Below, one piece after another: positions 29,503 to 38,302 of a stretch of 64,000 bases of DNA. Where the stretch lies: contig NZ_CP018171.1 of the NCBI RefSeq assembly GCF_001889605.1, positions 558,001-622,000 of the forward strand, read 5' to 3'. Within the stretch, counting starts at the first letter, position 1; each line of letters starts with the position of its first letter. The DNA is from Aquibium oceanicum (GTDB lineage Bacteria > Pseudomonadota > Alphaproteobacteria > Rhizobiales > Rhizobiaceae). The notes under the pieces were generated by a model. That model was given only the letters and a program-made list of their open reading frames with translations. It was not told the DNA's origin and ran no database searches. The translations under genes and the position numbers were made by a program.

Positions 29503-30642
29503 TCAGGTCCCCTCCCGCCCTGCCGTGCCCATGCCCATCGAGCGCGGGCTCAGGCTCGCGAACGCCGCCTGCACGGCGGGCCGGAACATGTGCTCCAGCG
29601 CGCCGGCGAACAGGATCACCAGTCCCTGGATGATGACGATCATGTCGCGCGAGATGTTGGGCATGACGAAGGAGATTTCCGCCCCGCCCTGGTAGAGCAT
29701 GCCGAACAGGATCGCCGCCGGCACGATGCCGGCCGGGTGCGAGCGTCCCATCAGCGCCACCGCGATCCCGACGAAGCCGGCACCGGTGACGAAGTCGAGC
29801 TGCAACCGGTGCTGGTCGCCCATGACGGGGTTCAGCGCCATCATGCCGGCCAGGCCGCCGGAGATCATCATGGTGATGACGATGATGCGTGCCTCGCCGA
29901 TGCCGGCGTAGCGTGCCGCCTTCGGGCTGAAGCCCATGGTGCGGATCTCGTAGCCCAGCCTGGTGCGCCAGATCAGCGCCCACACCGCCACGGCCATCAC
30001 CAGCGCAAGCAGGAAGGAGAGGTTGAGCGGCGTCGAGCGGATCGTCGCGCCGAACATTTCCAGCAGCCAGTCGAGCTTGGGCAGGTGCGCGTCGGCCGCG
30101 AAGGTGCGCGTCTGCGGCGCCATTGAGTTCAGCGGCTTCAGCGGGCCGACCAGCAGGTAGACCATCAGGCTGGCCGCGATGAAGTTGAACATGATCGTCG
30201 TGATGACGATGTGGCTGCCGCGCTTGGCCTGCAGATAGGCCGGGATCATCGCCCAGAAGGCGCCGATCGCAGCGCTGCCGATGATCGCCAGCGGAAAGTT
30301 GATCCACCAGGGAAACACCGAGTCGAAGCCGAGGCACACCAGCGCCACCCCCAGCCCGCCGACATAGGCCTGGCCTTCGCCGCCGATGTTGAACAGGCCG
30401 CAGTGGAAGGCGACCGCGACCGCGAGCCCCGTGAAGATGAAGCTCGTCGCGTAGTAGAGCGTGTAGCCGATGCCGGCCCCCGAGCCGAAGGCGCCCTTGA
30501 TCAGCAGCGTGGCGGCCTGAATCGGGCTTTCGCCGACGAGCAGCACGACGAGCCCCGCCACGAGGAAGGCGACGACGAGATTGATGAGCGGGATCAGGCC
30601 GTAATCGGCCCAGGCCGGCAGCTTCGCGTAGGGTGTCGCCAT
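29503..30642 (-). CDS. Nucleoside ABC transporter permease 1 (NupP/YufP-like)
   Basis: This 379-residue membrane subunit starts with a long hydrophobic segment (LIPLINLVVAFLVAGLVVLLVGESP) and has the characteristic GLFNIGGEGQAYVGGLG loop of nucleoside and sugar BPD_transp_2 permeases. About ten hydrophobic helices are visible, with an insertion of about 45 polar residues near 165-205. The ATG directly abuts the ATPase stop with no spacer, showing tight coupling. It works with the second permease, the double ATPase and, presumably, the BmpA protein at 36.4-37.4 kb. Confidence 0.93.
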   Translation of the reverse strand: MATPYAKLPAWADYGLIPLINLVVAFLVAGLVVLLVGESPIQAATLLIKGAFGSGAGIGYTLYYATSFIFTGLAVAVAFHCGLFNIGGEGQAYVGGLGVALVCLGFDSVFPWWINFPLAIIGSAAIGAFWAMIPAYLQAKRGSHIVITTIMFNFIAASLMVYLLVGPLKPLNSMAPQTRTFAADAHLPKLDWLLEMFGATIRSTPLNLSFLLALVMAVAVWALIWRTRLGYEIRTMGFSPKAARYAGIGEARIIVITMMISGGLAGMMALNPVMGDQHRLQLDFVTGAGFVGIAVALMGRSHPAGIVPAAILFGMLYQGGAEISFVMPNISRDMIVIIQGLVILFAGALEHMFRPAVQAAFASLSPRSMGMGTAGREGT

Positions 30643-32175
30643 CTACTCCGCCGCCTCCTGCGCTTCGACGCCGGCCATCAGCAGGCCGAGCTCGCCCTCG
30701 GTCGCGTCCGGCCCGCGCTCGCCGACGATGCGGCCGTCGAACATCACCAGGATGCGGTCCGACAGCGAGCGGATCTCGTCGAGTTCGACGGAGATGAGCA
30801 GCACCGCCTTGCCCTGGTCGCGCATGGCGATCAGCTGCTTGTGGATGAACTCGATCGCGCCGACGTCGACGCCGCGCGTCGGCTGGCCGACGATCAATAC
30901 GCCCGGATCGTTCTCCATCTCGCGCGCCAGCACGATCTTCTGCTGGTTGCCGCCGGAAAAATTCGCCGTGCGCAGCCGGCAGTCGGCCGGGCGGATGTCG
31001 TACTTCTCGATCTTCTCGCGCGCGTCGCCGCGGATCGCGTCGATGTTCAGAAACGCGCCGTTCAGGAATTTCGGGTCGTCGTGGTAGCCCAGGATCGCGT
31101 TCTCGTTCTCCTCGAAGGGCAGCACCAGCCCGACATGGTGCCGGTCCTCCGGCACGTGCGCCAGCCCGCGCTTGCGCAGTTCGGCGGGATCGGCCGTGCC
31201 GGTCACGTCGATCGGATTGCCGTCCATGGTCACCGATCCGGTTTCCGCCTTGCGCGTGCCGGCAATCGCCTCGATCAGCTCGGACTGTCCGTTGCCGGCG
31301 ACGCCCGCGATGCCGACGATCTCGCCGGCGCGCACGTCGAACGACACGTCGTCCACCATGGTGACGCCGCGCCCGTCCTTCACCGTCAGGTTCTTGACCG
31401 ACAGCTTGAAATCGCCGGGCTTGGCCGCGCCCTTTTCCACCTGCAGCAGCACGCGACGACCGACCATCAGTTCGGCCAGTTCCTCCACCGTCGTCGAGGC
31501 CGTCTTGCGCGTCGCCACGATCGTGCCCTGCCGCATGACCGAGACGTTGTCGGTCACCGCCATGATCTCGCGCAGCTTGTGGGTGATGAGGACGATCGTC
31601 TTGCCCTGGTCCTTCAGCATGCGCAGGATGCGGAACAGGTGGTCCGCCTCGGGCGGCGTCAGCACGCCCGTCGGCTCGTCGAGGATCAGGATCTCCGCCC
31701 CGCGGTAGAGCGCCTTCAGGATCTCGACGCGCTGCTGCAGGCCGACCGGCAGCTGCTCGATCACCGCGTCGGGATCGACCTCGAGCCCGTATTCCTTCTC
31801 CAGCCGCTGCAGTTCAGACCGCGCCCGGGCAATGCCCTTGTTGAGCAGCGAGGCGCCTTCCGCGCCCAGGATGATGTTTTCCAGCACCGTGAAGTTCTCC
31901 ACCAGCATGAAGTGCTGGTGCACCATGCCGATGCCGGCGGCGATGGCGTCGTTCGGTGTATGGATCGAAGCCTTCTCGCCCTTGACGAAGATCTCGCCGC
32001 TGTCGGCCTGGTAGAAGCCGTAGAGGATCGACATCAGCGTCGACTTGCCGGCGCCGTTCTCCCCGATGATGCCGTGGATCGTGCCCTGCGCGATCTCGAT
32101 GTCGATGTCGCGGTTGGCGCGAACCGCGCCGAAGCTCTTGTTGATGCCTTTGAGTTCGATTGCAGCTTGCGCCAT
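30643..32175 (-). CDS. Nucleoside ABC transporter ATPase, two NBDs (NupO/YufO-like)
   Basis: This 510-residue ATPase has two nucleotide-binding domains, as in sugar-type (CUT2-like) importers. The first has Walker A GENGAGKST near 38-46, the signature LPVGLQQRVEIL and Walker B ILILDEPTGVLTPPE. The second has the degenerate P-loop GVAGNGQSE and the signature FSGGNQQKIVLAREM, with GVLIVGQPTRGVDVGA replacing Walker B. It heads the operon that continues through both permeases, cdd, punA, deoC, aldehyde dehydrogenase and deoA, directly linking uptake to salvage. Confidence 0.95.
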   Translation of the reverse strand: MAQAAIELKGINKSFGAVRANRDIDIEIAQGTIHGIIGENGAGKSTLMSILYGFYQADSGEIFVKGEKASIHTPNDAIAAGIGMVHQHFMLVENFTVLENIILGAEGASLLNKGIARARSELQRLEKEYGLEVDPDAVIEQLPVGLQQRVEILKALYRGAEILILDEPTGVLTPPEADHLFRILRMLKDQGKTIVLITHKLREIMAVTDNVSVMRQGTIVATRKTASTTVEELAELMVGRRVLLQVEKGAAKPGDFKLSVKNLTVKDGRGVTMVDDVSFDVRAGEIVGIAGVAGNGQSELIEAIAGTRKAETGSVTMDGNPIDVTGTADPAELRKRGLAHVPEDRHHVGLVLPFEENENAILGYHDDPKFLNGAFLNIDAIRGDAREKIEKYDIRPADCRLRTANFSGGNQQKIVLAREMENDPGVLIVGQPTRGVDVGAIEFIHKQLIAMRDQGKAVLLISVELDEIRSLSDRILVMFDGRIVGERGPDATEGELGLLMAGVEAQEAAE

Positions 32176-32240
32176 GCAACCGTTTCCCCTCGATTTTTTA
32201 TCGTTTGGTCAAAACTGCTATCATGACCAGGAACGGTTGC
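32176..32240. promoter_or_regulatory. Nested inverted repeats in front of the nucleoside transporter operon
   Basis: An outer pair, GCAACCGTT (32176-32184) and AACGGTTGC (32232-32240), encloses an inner pair, TGGTCA (32206-32211) and TGACCA (32224-32229). The outer arm touches the ATPase start codon and overlaps its ribosome site on the minus strand. The inner pair looks like an operator for a dimeric repressor; the outer pair could fold in the mRNA leader. No regulator gene is adjacent. Confidence 0.55.
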
Positions 32241-32295
32241 CAATCTCCCGCCGCTACTCTCGACAAAAGCGCGGCACCTTGTCAATTTCCGCGCC

Positions 32296-33471
32296 ATGAC
32301 AAATCCGGCATTCGCACCCTTCACCTTCAACACCACCCCGCAGATCGTTTTCGAGAACGGCGTCGCGGGACGTATCGGCGGCCTGCTCGCGCGCAAGCTT
32401 GGCAAGTCAGTCCTGTTCGTCACCGATCCCGGCCTGCGCTCCCTCGGCCTGTGCGATCCCGCGATCGCCTCGCTGGAAGCGGAAGGCGTGACGGTGAGCG
32501 TCTTCGACAAGGTCGAGGCCGATCCGCCGCTGAAGACCCTGACGGCCGCGGTAGAGGCCGGCCGTTCGGCGGGCGCCACCGGCGTCGTCGGCTTCGGCGG
32601 CGGCTCCTCGCTCGACGTCGCCAAGCTCGCCGCGCTGCTCGTCGGCTCGGGCGAGGACCTCGACCAGGCCTGGGGCGTCGGCAACGCGAAGGGCCCGCGC
32701 CTGCCGCTGGCGCTGGTGCCGACCACCTCCGGCACGGGTTCCGAGGTCACGCCCGTCTCCATCATCACCGTCGGCGAGGAGGAAAAGCGCGGCGTCTCCT
32801 CGCCCGTCATCCTGCCCGATGTCGCCGTCCTCGATCCGGAACTGACGCTCGGCCTGCCGCCGTCCATCACCGCCGCCACCGGTATCGACGCCATGGTCCA
32901 CGCCATCGAGGCCTACGCCTCGAAGAGCGCCAACAACAACCCGCTGTCGCGCGCGCTGGCCCGCCAGGCGCTGCAGCTTCTCGGCGCCAACATCGAGACC
33001 GCGGTGAACGACGGCAAGGACATCGCCGCGCGCGGCGCCATGCTGCTCGGCTCCATGCTCGCCGGCCAGGCCTTCGCCAACTCGCCGGTCGCCGCCGTCC
33101 ATGCGCTCGCCTATCCCATCGGCGGCACCTTCCACGTGCCGCACGGGCTCTCGAACGCGCTGGTCCTGCCGCACGTGCTGCGTTTCAACGCCCCGCAGGC
33201 CGCGCATCTCTACGCCGAGATCGCCGCCGACGCCTTCCCGCACCTTGGCGCCGAGGAAGGAACCCAGGGACGCTGCGCCGCCTTCATCGAGGCGCTGGCC
33301 GCCCTGTCGGCCCGCGTCGGCCTCCAGCCGCGCCTGCGCGACGTCGGCATCGGCGAGGAGCATCTGGCGAAGATGGCGGCCGACGCGATGAAGCAGACGC
33401 GCCTCCTGGTCAACAATCCCCGTGACGTCGCCGAGACCGACGCGCTGGCGATCTACCGGGCCGCCTGGTGA
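32296..33471 (+). CDS. Iron-containing alcohol dehydrogenase
   Basis: This 391-residue protein belongs to the group III (iron-activated) alcohol dehydrogenases. The NAD-binding motif GFGGGSSLDVAK lies near 98-109, the TTSGTGSE segment follows, and metal ligands are probably the Asp and His of GIDAMVHAIEAY and the two His in AVHALAYPIGGTFHVPHG. The substrate is unknown; lying beside a pathway that yields acetaldehyde, an ethanol or aldehyde interconversion is possible but unproven. It diverges from the nucleoside transporter operon and leads a small operon with a thioesterase and slyX. Confidence 0.94.
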   Translation: MTNPAFAPFTFNTTPQIVFENGVAGRIGGLLARKLGKSVLFVTDPGLRSLGLCDPAIASLEAEGVTVSVFDKVEADPPLKTLTAAVEAGRSAGATGVVGFGGGSSLDVAKLAALLVGSGEDLDQAWGVGNAKGPRLPLALVPTTSGTGSEVTPVSIITVGEEEKRGVSSPVILPDVAVLDPELTLGLPPSITAATGIDAMVHAIEAYASKSANNNPLSRALARQALQLLGANIETAVNDGKDIAARGAMLLGSMLAGQAFANSPVAAVHALAYPIGGTFHVPHGLSNALVLPHVLRFNAPQAAHLYAEIAADAFPHLGAEEGTQGRCAAFIEALAALSARVGLQPRLRDVGIGEEHLAKMAADAMKQTRLLVNNPRDVAETDALAIYRAAW

Positions 33472-33905
33472 GCGACCGCCCAGCCCCCTCCGACCGTTCG
33501 GCCTACCGCGCCTTCCGCACGATCCATACGCGCTGGATGGACAACGACGTCTATGGCCACATGAACAACGTCGTCCATTATTCGCTTTTCGACACCGCCG
33601 TGAACGGCTGGCTGATCGAGAAGGGCGTGCTCGACATTCGCGGCGGCGACCAGATCGGGCTCGTGGTGGAGACCGGCTGCCGCTACTTCTCCGAAATGGC
33701 CTTCCCCGACGTAGTCACGGCCGGGCTTCGTGTCGCGCGGCTCGGCAGTTCGTCGGTCCGCTACGAGGTTGGCCTCTTCCGCAACGACGAGGACATCGCG
33801 GCGGCGGAGGGCTTCTTCGTCCATGTCTACGTTGATGCACACACCCGCCGCCCCAGGCCGCTGGGCGATGCCCTGCGCGCCGCGCTCGAGGAGCTTTGCG
33901 GATGA
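33468..33905 (+). CDS. Acyl-CoA thioesterase, 4HBT hotdog family
   Basis: This 145-residue hotdog-fold protein has the 4-hydroxybenzoyl-CoA thioesterase signature TRWMDNDVYGHMNNVVHYSLFDTAVN with the likely catalytic aspartate in DNDVYGHMNN. Such enzymes hydrolyse acyl-CoA esters; the chain specificity is not evident. The GTG start overlaps the alcohol dehydrogenase stop (GTGA), and its own stop overlaps the slyX start (ATGA), so the three genes are translationally coupled. Confidence 0.92.
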   Translation: MSDRPAPSDRSAYRAFRTIHTRWMDNDVYGHMNNVVHYSLFDTAVNGWLIEKGVLDIRGGDQIGLVVETGCRYFSEMAFPDVVTAGLRVARLGSSSVRYEVGLFRNDEDIAAAEGFFVHVYVDAHTRRPRPLGDALRAALEELCG

Positions 33906-34111
33906 GTTCGCCGGAAGAACGCCTGGTGACGCTCGAGGCGCTCTGCGCCGAACAGGAGCGCACCATCGAGGAACTGTCGGGCCAGATCGCCGAGCAGTGG
34001 AAGACCATCGACGGGATGCGCAGGAAGCTCGAAGTCCTGACCGAGCGCTTCCTGGCGGTCGAGGAGCGCACCGCGCCCGACGTGCCGGTCACCAAACCGC
34101 CGCACTGGTAG
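33902..34111 (+). CDS. slyX: SlyX family protein
   Basis: This 69-residue protein is almost entirely a predicted coiled coil with heptad spacing (RLVTLEALCAEQERTIEELSGQIAEQWKTID) and the Pro/His-rich end PVTKPPHW seen in SlyX. Its function is unknown. The ATG at 33902 overlaps the thioesterase stop as ATGA. Confidence 0.9.
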   Translation: MSSPEERLVTLEALCAEQERTIEELSGQIAEQWKTIDGMRRKLEVLTERFLAVEERTAPDVPVTKPPHW

Positions 34112-34216
34112 CGGTCCGGCACGATTTTTCCGCACCGGCATCGACCGGGCAGTTCCCAGCGAAGCCGCAATGGCCTAGAATTTCGCCCGGGACGAGCTTC
34201 AATCCGGGTGTCAGGG

Positions 34217-34945
34217 ATGAGCAGCGAAGGCGACCGCATCGAGCGCGCGGGCGACTACATCATGGGCCGCATGAGCCAGGCGGAGCGTGAGCGCGCCGAA
34301 CGCGACCTCGAGCGCGACCCGAAGTTCCGCGAAACCGTGATCCGCCTTGCCGAACGCCTTCGGTCAGGCACCCACGCGGACCAGGGCGATCTCTGGCGTT
34401 CGGTGCAGGATGCCATCGCCGGCCTGCCACAGATGCGCGACGCCGCTCTCGCACAGCCTGCCGAGCGTAGCCCCCAACCCATGTCCGGCTCCTCGACCCA
34501 GGCCCCGCTCGGCGGCTGGCGGGGAGCCGCGCTCATCGCCGCTCTGGCGGCGGTCGGCGGCGCGGGCTACGTGGCCGGAGACCGGTTCTCCGGCCCGGCC
34601 GACCCCATCGCGCTGGTGCGGCTCTCGGACGCCGTGGGAAACATCGCCGGCATTCTCGAAATTACCGAAAGCGACGATCTGCGCTTCCTGCCGCTCGACA
34701 TGGACCTGCCGACCGAAGGGCGGGTGCTGCAGTTGTGGACGCGTTTCGACGAGGCGACCGGACCGGTGCGGCTCGGAACCGTATCGCATGCGGGGCCGCT
34801 GCGCTGGCGCGGTCCCCATCTACCGCCGCCGCAGCCCGGCCAGTCCTACAGTGTCACGGCCGCCACACCGGCCGAGGCGGCGCTCGACCGCCCCGGAGGC
34901 GAGACGCTCTTCCAGGGCACCGCTCAGACGCTGCCGCGCCCCTGA
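34217..34945 (+). CDS. Anti-sigma-K factor RskA-like membrane protein without adjacent sigma gene
   Basis: This 242-residue protein has a cytoplasmic N-terminal part with an anti-sigma-like start (DRIERAGDYIMGRMSQAERERAERDLERDPKFRETV). One membrane segment follows near 100-120 (GAALIAALAAVGGAGYVAG), then an RskA C-terminal-like periplasmic domain (FLPLDMDLPTEGRVLQLWTRF and PVRLGTVSHAGPL). Proteins of this build bind an ECF sigma factor, normally encoded just upstream in the same operon. Here the upstream gene is slyX (105 bp away) and no sigma factor gene is in the window. I chose ATG 34217 over GTG 34208. Confidence 0.82.
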   Translation: MSSEGDRIERAGDYIMGRMSQAERERAERDLERDPKFRETVIRLAERLRSGTHADQGDLWRSVQDAIAGLPQMRDAALAQPAERSPQPMSGSSTQAPLGGWRGAALIAALAAVGGAGYVAGDRFSGPADPIALVRLSDAVGNIAGILEITESDDLRFLPLDMDLPTEGRVLQLWTRFDEATGPVRLGTVSHAGPLRWRGPHLPPPQPGQSYSVTAATPAEAALDRPGGETLFQGTAQTLPRP

Positions 34946-34969
34946 CCGGGCCCGGGCGCCCGCGAAGGG

Positions 34970-36154
34970 TCAGGTCTGCCAGTCCGGCACCTTCTGCCGC
35001 CGCACCAGCGGGATAAGGCACAGGATCCCGGCGACCGACAGCACCGCCAGGAACCAGCCGAAGCCCGGCCAGCCGAAGTTCGAGATGACGTAGCCGGCGA
35101 TCGGCGGGCCGATGAGGGTTCCGATGCCGCCCGATTGTGCCACGAGGCCGATCCCCACCGCCACCGATCCGCCCGCCGGAACCACCGAGGGAACGCTGGC
35201 GAACAGGCACGATGCGATGACGCCCCCGGCGATCGAGAACACGACGGCGGCCCCGGTCGCGAGTGCCGGGTTCGAGGAGGAGAAGAACGGCACCGCCGCC
35301 GTCGCGCTGACGGCGAAAGCGGCCGCGGTCAGAAAGGCGGTGAAGCGCGCGTCGCGTCCCTCAACCAGGAAGCCGGCCAGGATGTTGCCGAAGGGGACCA
35401 GCAATGCCACGACCCCGGCTGAGAGCAGGATCGCCCCCTCTTCGTTGGCGAATTTCGGCAGGAAGCTGAAGAAACCGAGCGACAGGATCACGTAGGCGCC
35501 GAACGCCGCCGCGATCGCCCCGACTTTGGGCGTGAACGTGGCGGAGAGCGGTGCCGCGCGGTCGCCCCGTTTCGCCGCGTGGCCGATCGGTTCGAGGCCG
35601 AAGGCGAACAGCGCGGCCGCGAGCGCAAGCCCGGCGAAGGCGAGCGCGATCGTCAGGAGATAGATCTGCGGCGCAAGCGAGGGCAGCATGGCGGCGGCCG
35701 AGAAATCCGCCACGGCGTAGCCGAGCGGCACGAAACCGCCCCAGATCGCCAGCGCCGGCGCCTTCAGCCGCGGCGGCGCCAGCGCGGCCAGCAGGGCGGG
35801 GGTGGCGATCACGATCACCAGATAACCGATCGCCTCGACCAGCCGGCCGGCGAGGACAAGCGCAGGCGATTGCGACAGGGCCAGGATGACCCCGCCCAGT
35901 GCCAGCGCGGCCGAGGACGCGACGAAGGAGGCATACATGCCCGCCCTGTCGATCGCGAAGGCGGCCGGCAGGGCGGCGAGCGCGACGAAGACCCCGAGCG
36001 TCGAGGTCAGCCAGCCGACCGTCACCAGCGTCAGTCCGGCTTCCGCCTGGTACCAGCCGACGAGGGGCGCGATCTTGCCGAGCTGGGCGCCGGCGAGAAT
36101 CCCGGCGAGCAGAAGCAGGAAAAGGGCTGAAAGGCGGCGGGCGTTTCCGGTCAT
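34970..36154 (-). CDS. MFS transporter
   Basis: This 394-residue membrane protein has about 12 hydrophobic helices and major facilitator features: an N-terminal helix (LSALFLLLLAGILAGAQLG), the loop between helices 2 and 3 with AFAIDRAG, and late helices ending in SVAGILCLIPLVRR. It resembles the CynX/NimT-like or YfcJ-like permease groups; the substrate is unknown. I chose ATG 36154 (MTGNARRLS), since about 65 upstream codons in the frame are polar and not conserved-looking. It converges with the anti-sigma-like gene (24 bp). Confidence 0.9.
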   Translation of the reverse strand: MTGNARRLSALFLLLLAGILAGAQLGKIAPLVGWYQAEAGLTLVTVGWLTSTLGVFVALAALPAAFAIDRAGMYASFVASSAALALGGVILALSQSPALVLAGRLVEAIGYLVIVIATPALLAALAPPRLKAPALAIWGGFVPLGYAVADFSAAAMLPSLAPQIYLLTIALAFAGLALAAALFAFGLEPIGHAAKRGDRAAPLSATFTPKVGAIAAAFGAYVILSLGFFSFLPKFANEEGAILLSAGVVALLVPFGNILAGFLVEGRDARFTAFLTAAAFAVSATAAVPFFSSSNPALATGAAVVFSIAGGVIASCLFASVPSVVPAGGSVAVGIGLVAQSGGIGTLIGPPIAGYVISNFGWPGFGWFLAVLSVAGILCLIPLVRRQKVPDWQT

Positions 36155-36390
36155 GATGCTCCGAGCTTTTCGTCCTCTGCGGCGCTTGAGCATATCTCCC
36201 GAGAAAAAAACAGTTCTCGGGAAAACGACATGCACAAGAGCGGAAACTTGAAGCGCGGCAAGCGATTCTGAAGGATCGCGACGCCGCCTTGGGCCTCCGG
36301 AAACGTCCACACCACTCGGACGAATGTCTGCGCGGACGGTAACCATTCGGTGTCGCGCCGTCCGCGAGCCGTCCGATGGGAGGCTGGCCG

Positions 36391-36424
36391 AAAAAACAAA
36401 TCCGCCGGGCGATGCCCGGCGGAT
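36391..36424 (-). terminator. Rho-independent terminator of bmpA
   Basis: On the minus strand an 11-bp perfect stem (36424-36414 with 36410-36400, loop of 3) is followed by TTTGTTTTTT. It starts 25 bp after the bmpA stop. Its presence shows bmpA is normally transcribed as a unit ending here, apart from the ATPase-permease operon. Confidence 0.88.
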
Positions 36425-36448
36425 CGTCGTTTCCGCTGGTTGCGGAAA

Positions 36449-37441
36449 TCAGTACGGGCAGGAATTGTCCGACATGTAGTCGTGCACCTCGATCGTGCCG
36501 GCGATGATGTCGGCCTTGGCCTTCTCCGCGGCGTCGATCATCTCCTGGGTGACGAGATCCTTGTTGTTGTCGTCCATGGCGTAGCCGACGCCGTCCTCGG
36601 CGAGGCCCAGGCTGTTGAAGCCGTAGGTGAACTGGTCGTTCTTGGCGTCCATGAAGGCGTTGTAGACCGCCACGTCGACGCGCTTGACCATCGAGGTCAG
36701 GACGTGACCCGGCTGCAGGCCGTTCTGGTTGGAATCGACGCCGATGCCGAGCTTGCCCGCGTCGGCCGCTGCCTGGAGCACGCCCACGCCGGTGCCGCCG
36801 GCCGCGGCGTAGATCACGTCCGCGCCCTGGTCCATCTGCGACTTGGCGATCTCGCCGCCCTTCGTCGGGTCGTTCCAGGCCGCCGGGGTGTCGCCCGTCA
36901 TGTTCTGGATCACCTCGGTCGCGCCGGCCGCCTTGGCGCCGCCGACATAGCCGCAGCCGAACTTGCGGATCAGCGGGATGTCCATGCCGCCGATGAAGCC
37001 GACCTTGTCGGTCTCGGAAGCCATCGCCGCAAGCACGCCGACGATGTAGGAACCTTCCTGTTCCTTATAGACGACGGAACGGACGTTCGGCGCATCGACG
37101 ACCATGTCGATGATGGCGAAGTCCGTGTCGGGATACTCGGGAGCGATCTTTTCCAGTGCCGCGGCCCAGGAGAAGCCGGCCATGACGATCGGGTTGCGGC
37201 CGTCGTCGGCGAAGCGCTGCAGGGCCTGCTCGCGCTGCGCGTCGTTGGAGATCTCGAACTCGACATACTCGACGCCGGTCTCCGACTTGAACTTCTCGGC
37301 GCCGTTATAGGCGGCCTCGTTGAAGGATTTGTCGAACTTGCCGCCGAGATCGTAGATGATCGCCGGAGCGATCTCGTCCTGGGCCAGTGCCGGAACGGAC
37401 ATTGCGGTTGCGGCCAGCAGGCCGATGACGAAACGCTTCAT
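36449..37441 (-). CDS. BmpA family nucleoside-binding protein
   Basis: This 330-residue periplasmic protein has a signal peptide (MKRFVIGLLAATAMSVPALA, cleavage before QDE) without a lipobox. The mature part has the BMP family pattern: IIYDLGGKFDKSFNEAAYNGAEKF, FSWAAALEKIAPEYPDTDFAIID, and GFIGGMDIPLIRKFGCGYVGG. These bind purine nucleosides for ABC import. The likely partner ATPase and permeases are at 28.5-32.2 kb, about 4.3 kb away with opposite-strand genes between. The start ATG at 37441 matches the signal peptide; the frame extends upstream without meaning. Confidence 0.95.
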   Translation of the reverse strand: MKRFVIGLLAATAMSVPALAQDEIAPAIIYDLGGKFDKSFNEAAYNGAEKFKSETGVEYVEFEISNDAQREQALQRFADDGRNPIVMAGFSWAAALEKIAPEYPDTDFAIIDMVVDAPNVRSVVYKEQEGSYIVGVLAAMASETDKVGFIGGMDIPLIRKFGCGYVGGAKAAGATEVIQNMTGDTPAAWNDPTKGGEIAKSQMDQGADVIYAAAGGTGVGVLQAAADAGKLGIGVDSNQNGLQPGHVLTSMVKRVDVAVYNAFMDAKNDQFTYGFNSLGLAEDGVGYAMDDNNKDLVTQEMIDAAEKAKADIIAGTIEVHDYMSDNSCPY

Positions 37442-37509
37442 ATTGATCCACACCCTGTTGGTTTCTTGCGGTTGTTCTTGCGGTCCGTCGCGCGGCACAG
37501 TTGACGCGG

Positions 37510-37540
37510 GACCGGGCAGGGAATGCCCCCGCTCCCGGTC
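37510..37540. repeat. Inverted repeat in the bmpA leader
   Basis: GACCGGG (37510-37516) and CCCGGTC (37534-37540) are separated by 17 bp that itself holds GGG/CCC. It lies about 70-100 bp before the bmpA ATG and could form a leader hairpin or an operator. Confidence 0.45.
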
Positions 37541-37615
37541 AATGTTGCATGTCGGCGCGCAAAATTCACGCGGAAATTTGACCTTCCGGAAAAGGCGGCT
37601 GTCGCCGGCCGCGGG

Positions 37616-38281
37616 TTACTCCGCGGCCACCGCCGGCGCCGGGCAAGACACGCCCGTGCCCCGCAGCGCGCAATAGCCGCCGGGGTTCTTGCCAAGATAC
37701 TGCTGGTGCTCGGTCTCGGCGAAGTAGAATTCCGGCGCCTCGGCGATCTCGGTGGTGATCTTGCCGCGTCCGGCCCGGTTGAGCTCCGCCTGGTAGGCGT
37801 CGCGCGAGGCCTGCGCCTGTTCGAGCTGCTGCGGCGTCGATGCGTAGATCGTCGACCGGTAGGTCGTGCCGACGTCGTTGCCCTGGCGCATGCCCTGGGT
37901 CGGGTCGTGGCTTTCCCAGAAGATCTTCAGGAGGTCGGCATAGGATACCTCCTTGGGACCGTAGACCACCAGCACAACCTCGGCGTGGCCGGTCAGCCCG
38001 GTGCAGGTCTCCTGGTAGGTCGGGTTCGGCGTATAGCCGCCCTGGTAGCCGACGGCCGTCACCCACACGCCGGGCGTCTGCCAGAACAGGCGCTCGGCGC
38101 CCCAGAAGCAGCCCATCCCGAAATAGGCGGTCTCCAGACCTTCCGGATAGGGGCCGTGGATCGGCCGGTCGTTGACGTAATGCTTCGTCGCCGTCGGAAT
38201 GGCCTTGTCGCGGCCGCGAAGCGCATCTTCCGGCTTCGGCATGTTCTGTTTCTTGTTCAGAAGGTCACCCAGGAAGAACAT
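37616..38281 (-). CDS. msrA: Peptide methionine sulfoxide reductase A
   Basis: This 221-residue enzyme reduces methionine-S-sulfoxide in proteins. The catalytic cysteine is in [15 protein letters not shown] near 53-67; the [14 protein letters not shown] segment and a C-terminal cysteine (GVSCPAP) supply the recycling cysteines. An N-terminal extension of about 45 residues ([23 protein letters not shown]) is usual for rhizobial MsrA. No signal peptide is evident, so it is cytoplasmic. It lies upstream of bmpA on the same strand, 174 bp away. Confidence 0.95.
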   Translation of the reverse strand: MFFLGDLLNKKQNMPKPEDALRGRDKAIPTATKHYVNDRPIHGPYPEGLETAYFGMGCFWGAERLFWQTPGVWVTAVGYQGGYTPNPTYQETCTGLTGHAEVVLVVYGPKEVSYADLLKIFWESHDPTQGMRQGNDVGTTYRSTIYASTPQQLEQAQASRDAYQAELNRAGRGKITTEIAEAPEFYFAETEHQQYLGKNPGGYCALRGTGVSCPAPAVAAE

Positions 38282-38302
38282 TTGGTCGCTCCTTTGTTGG
38301 CC

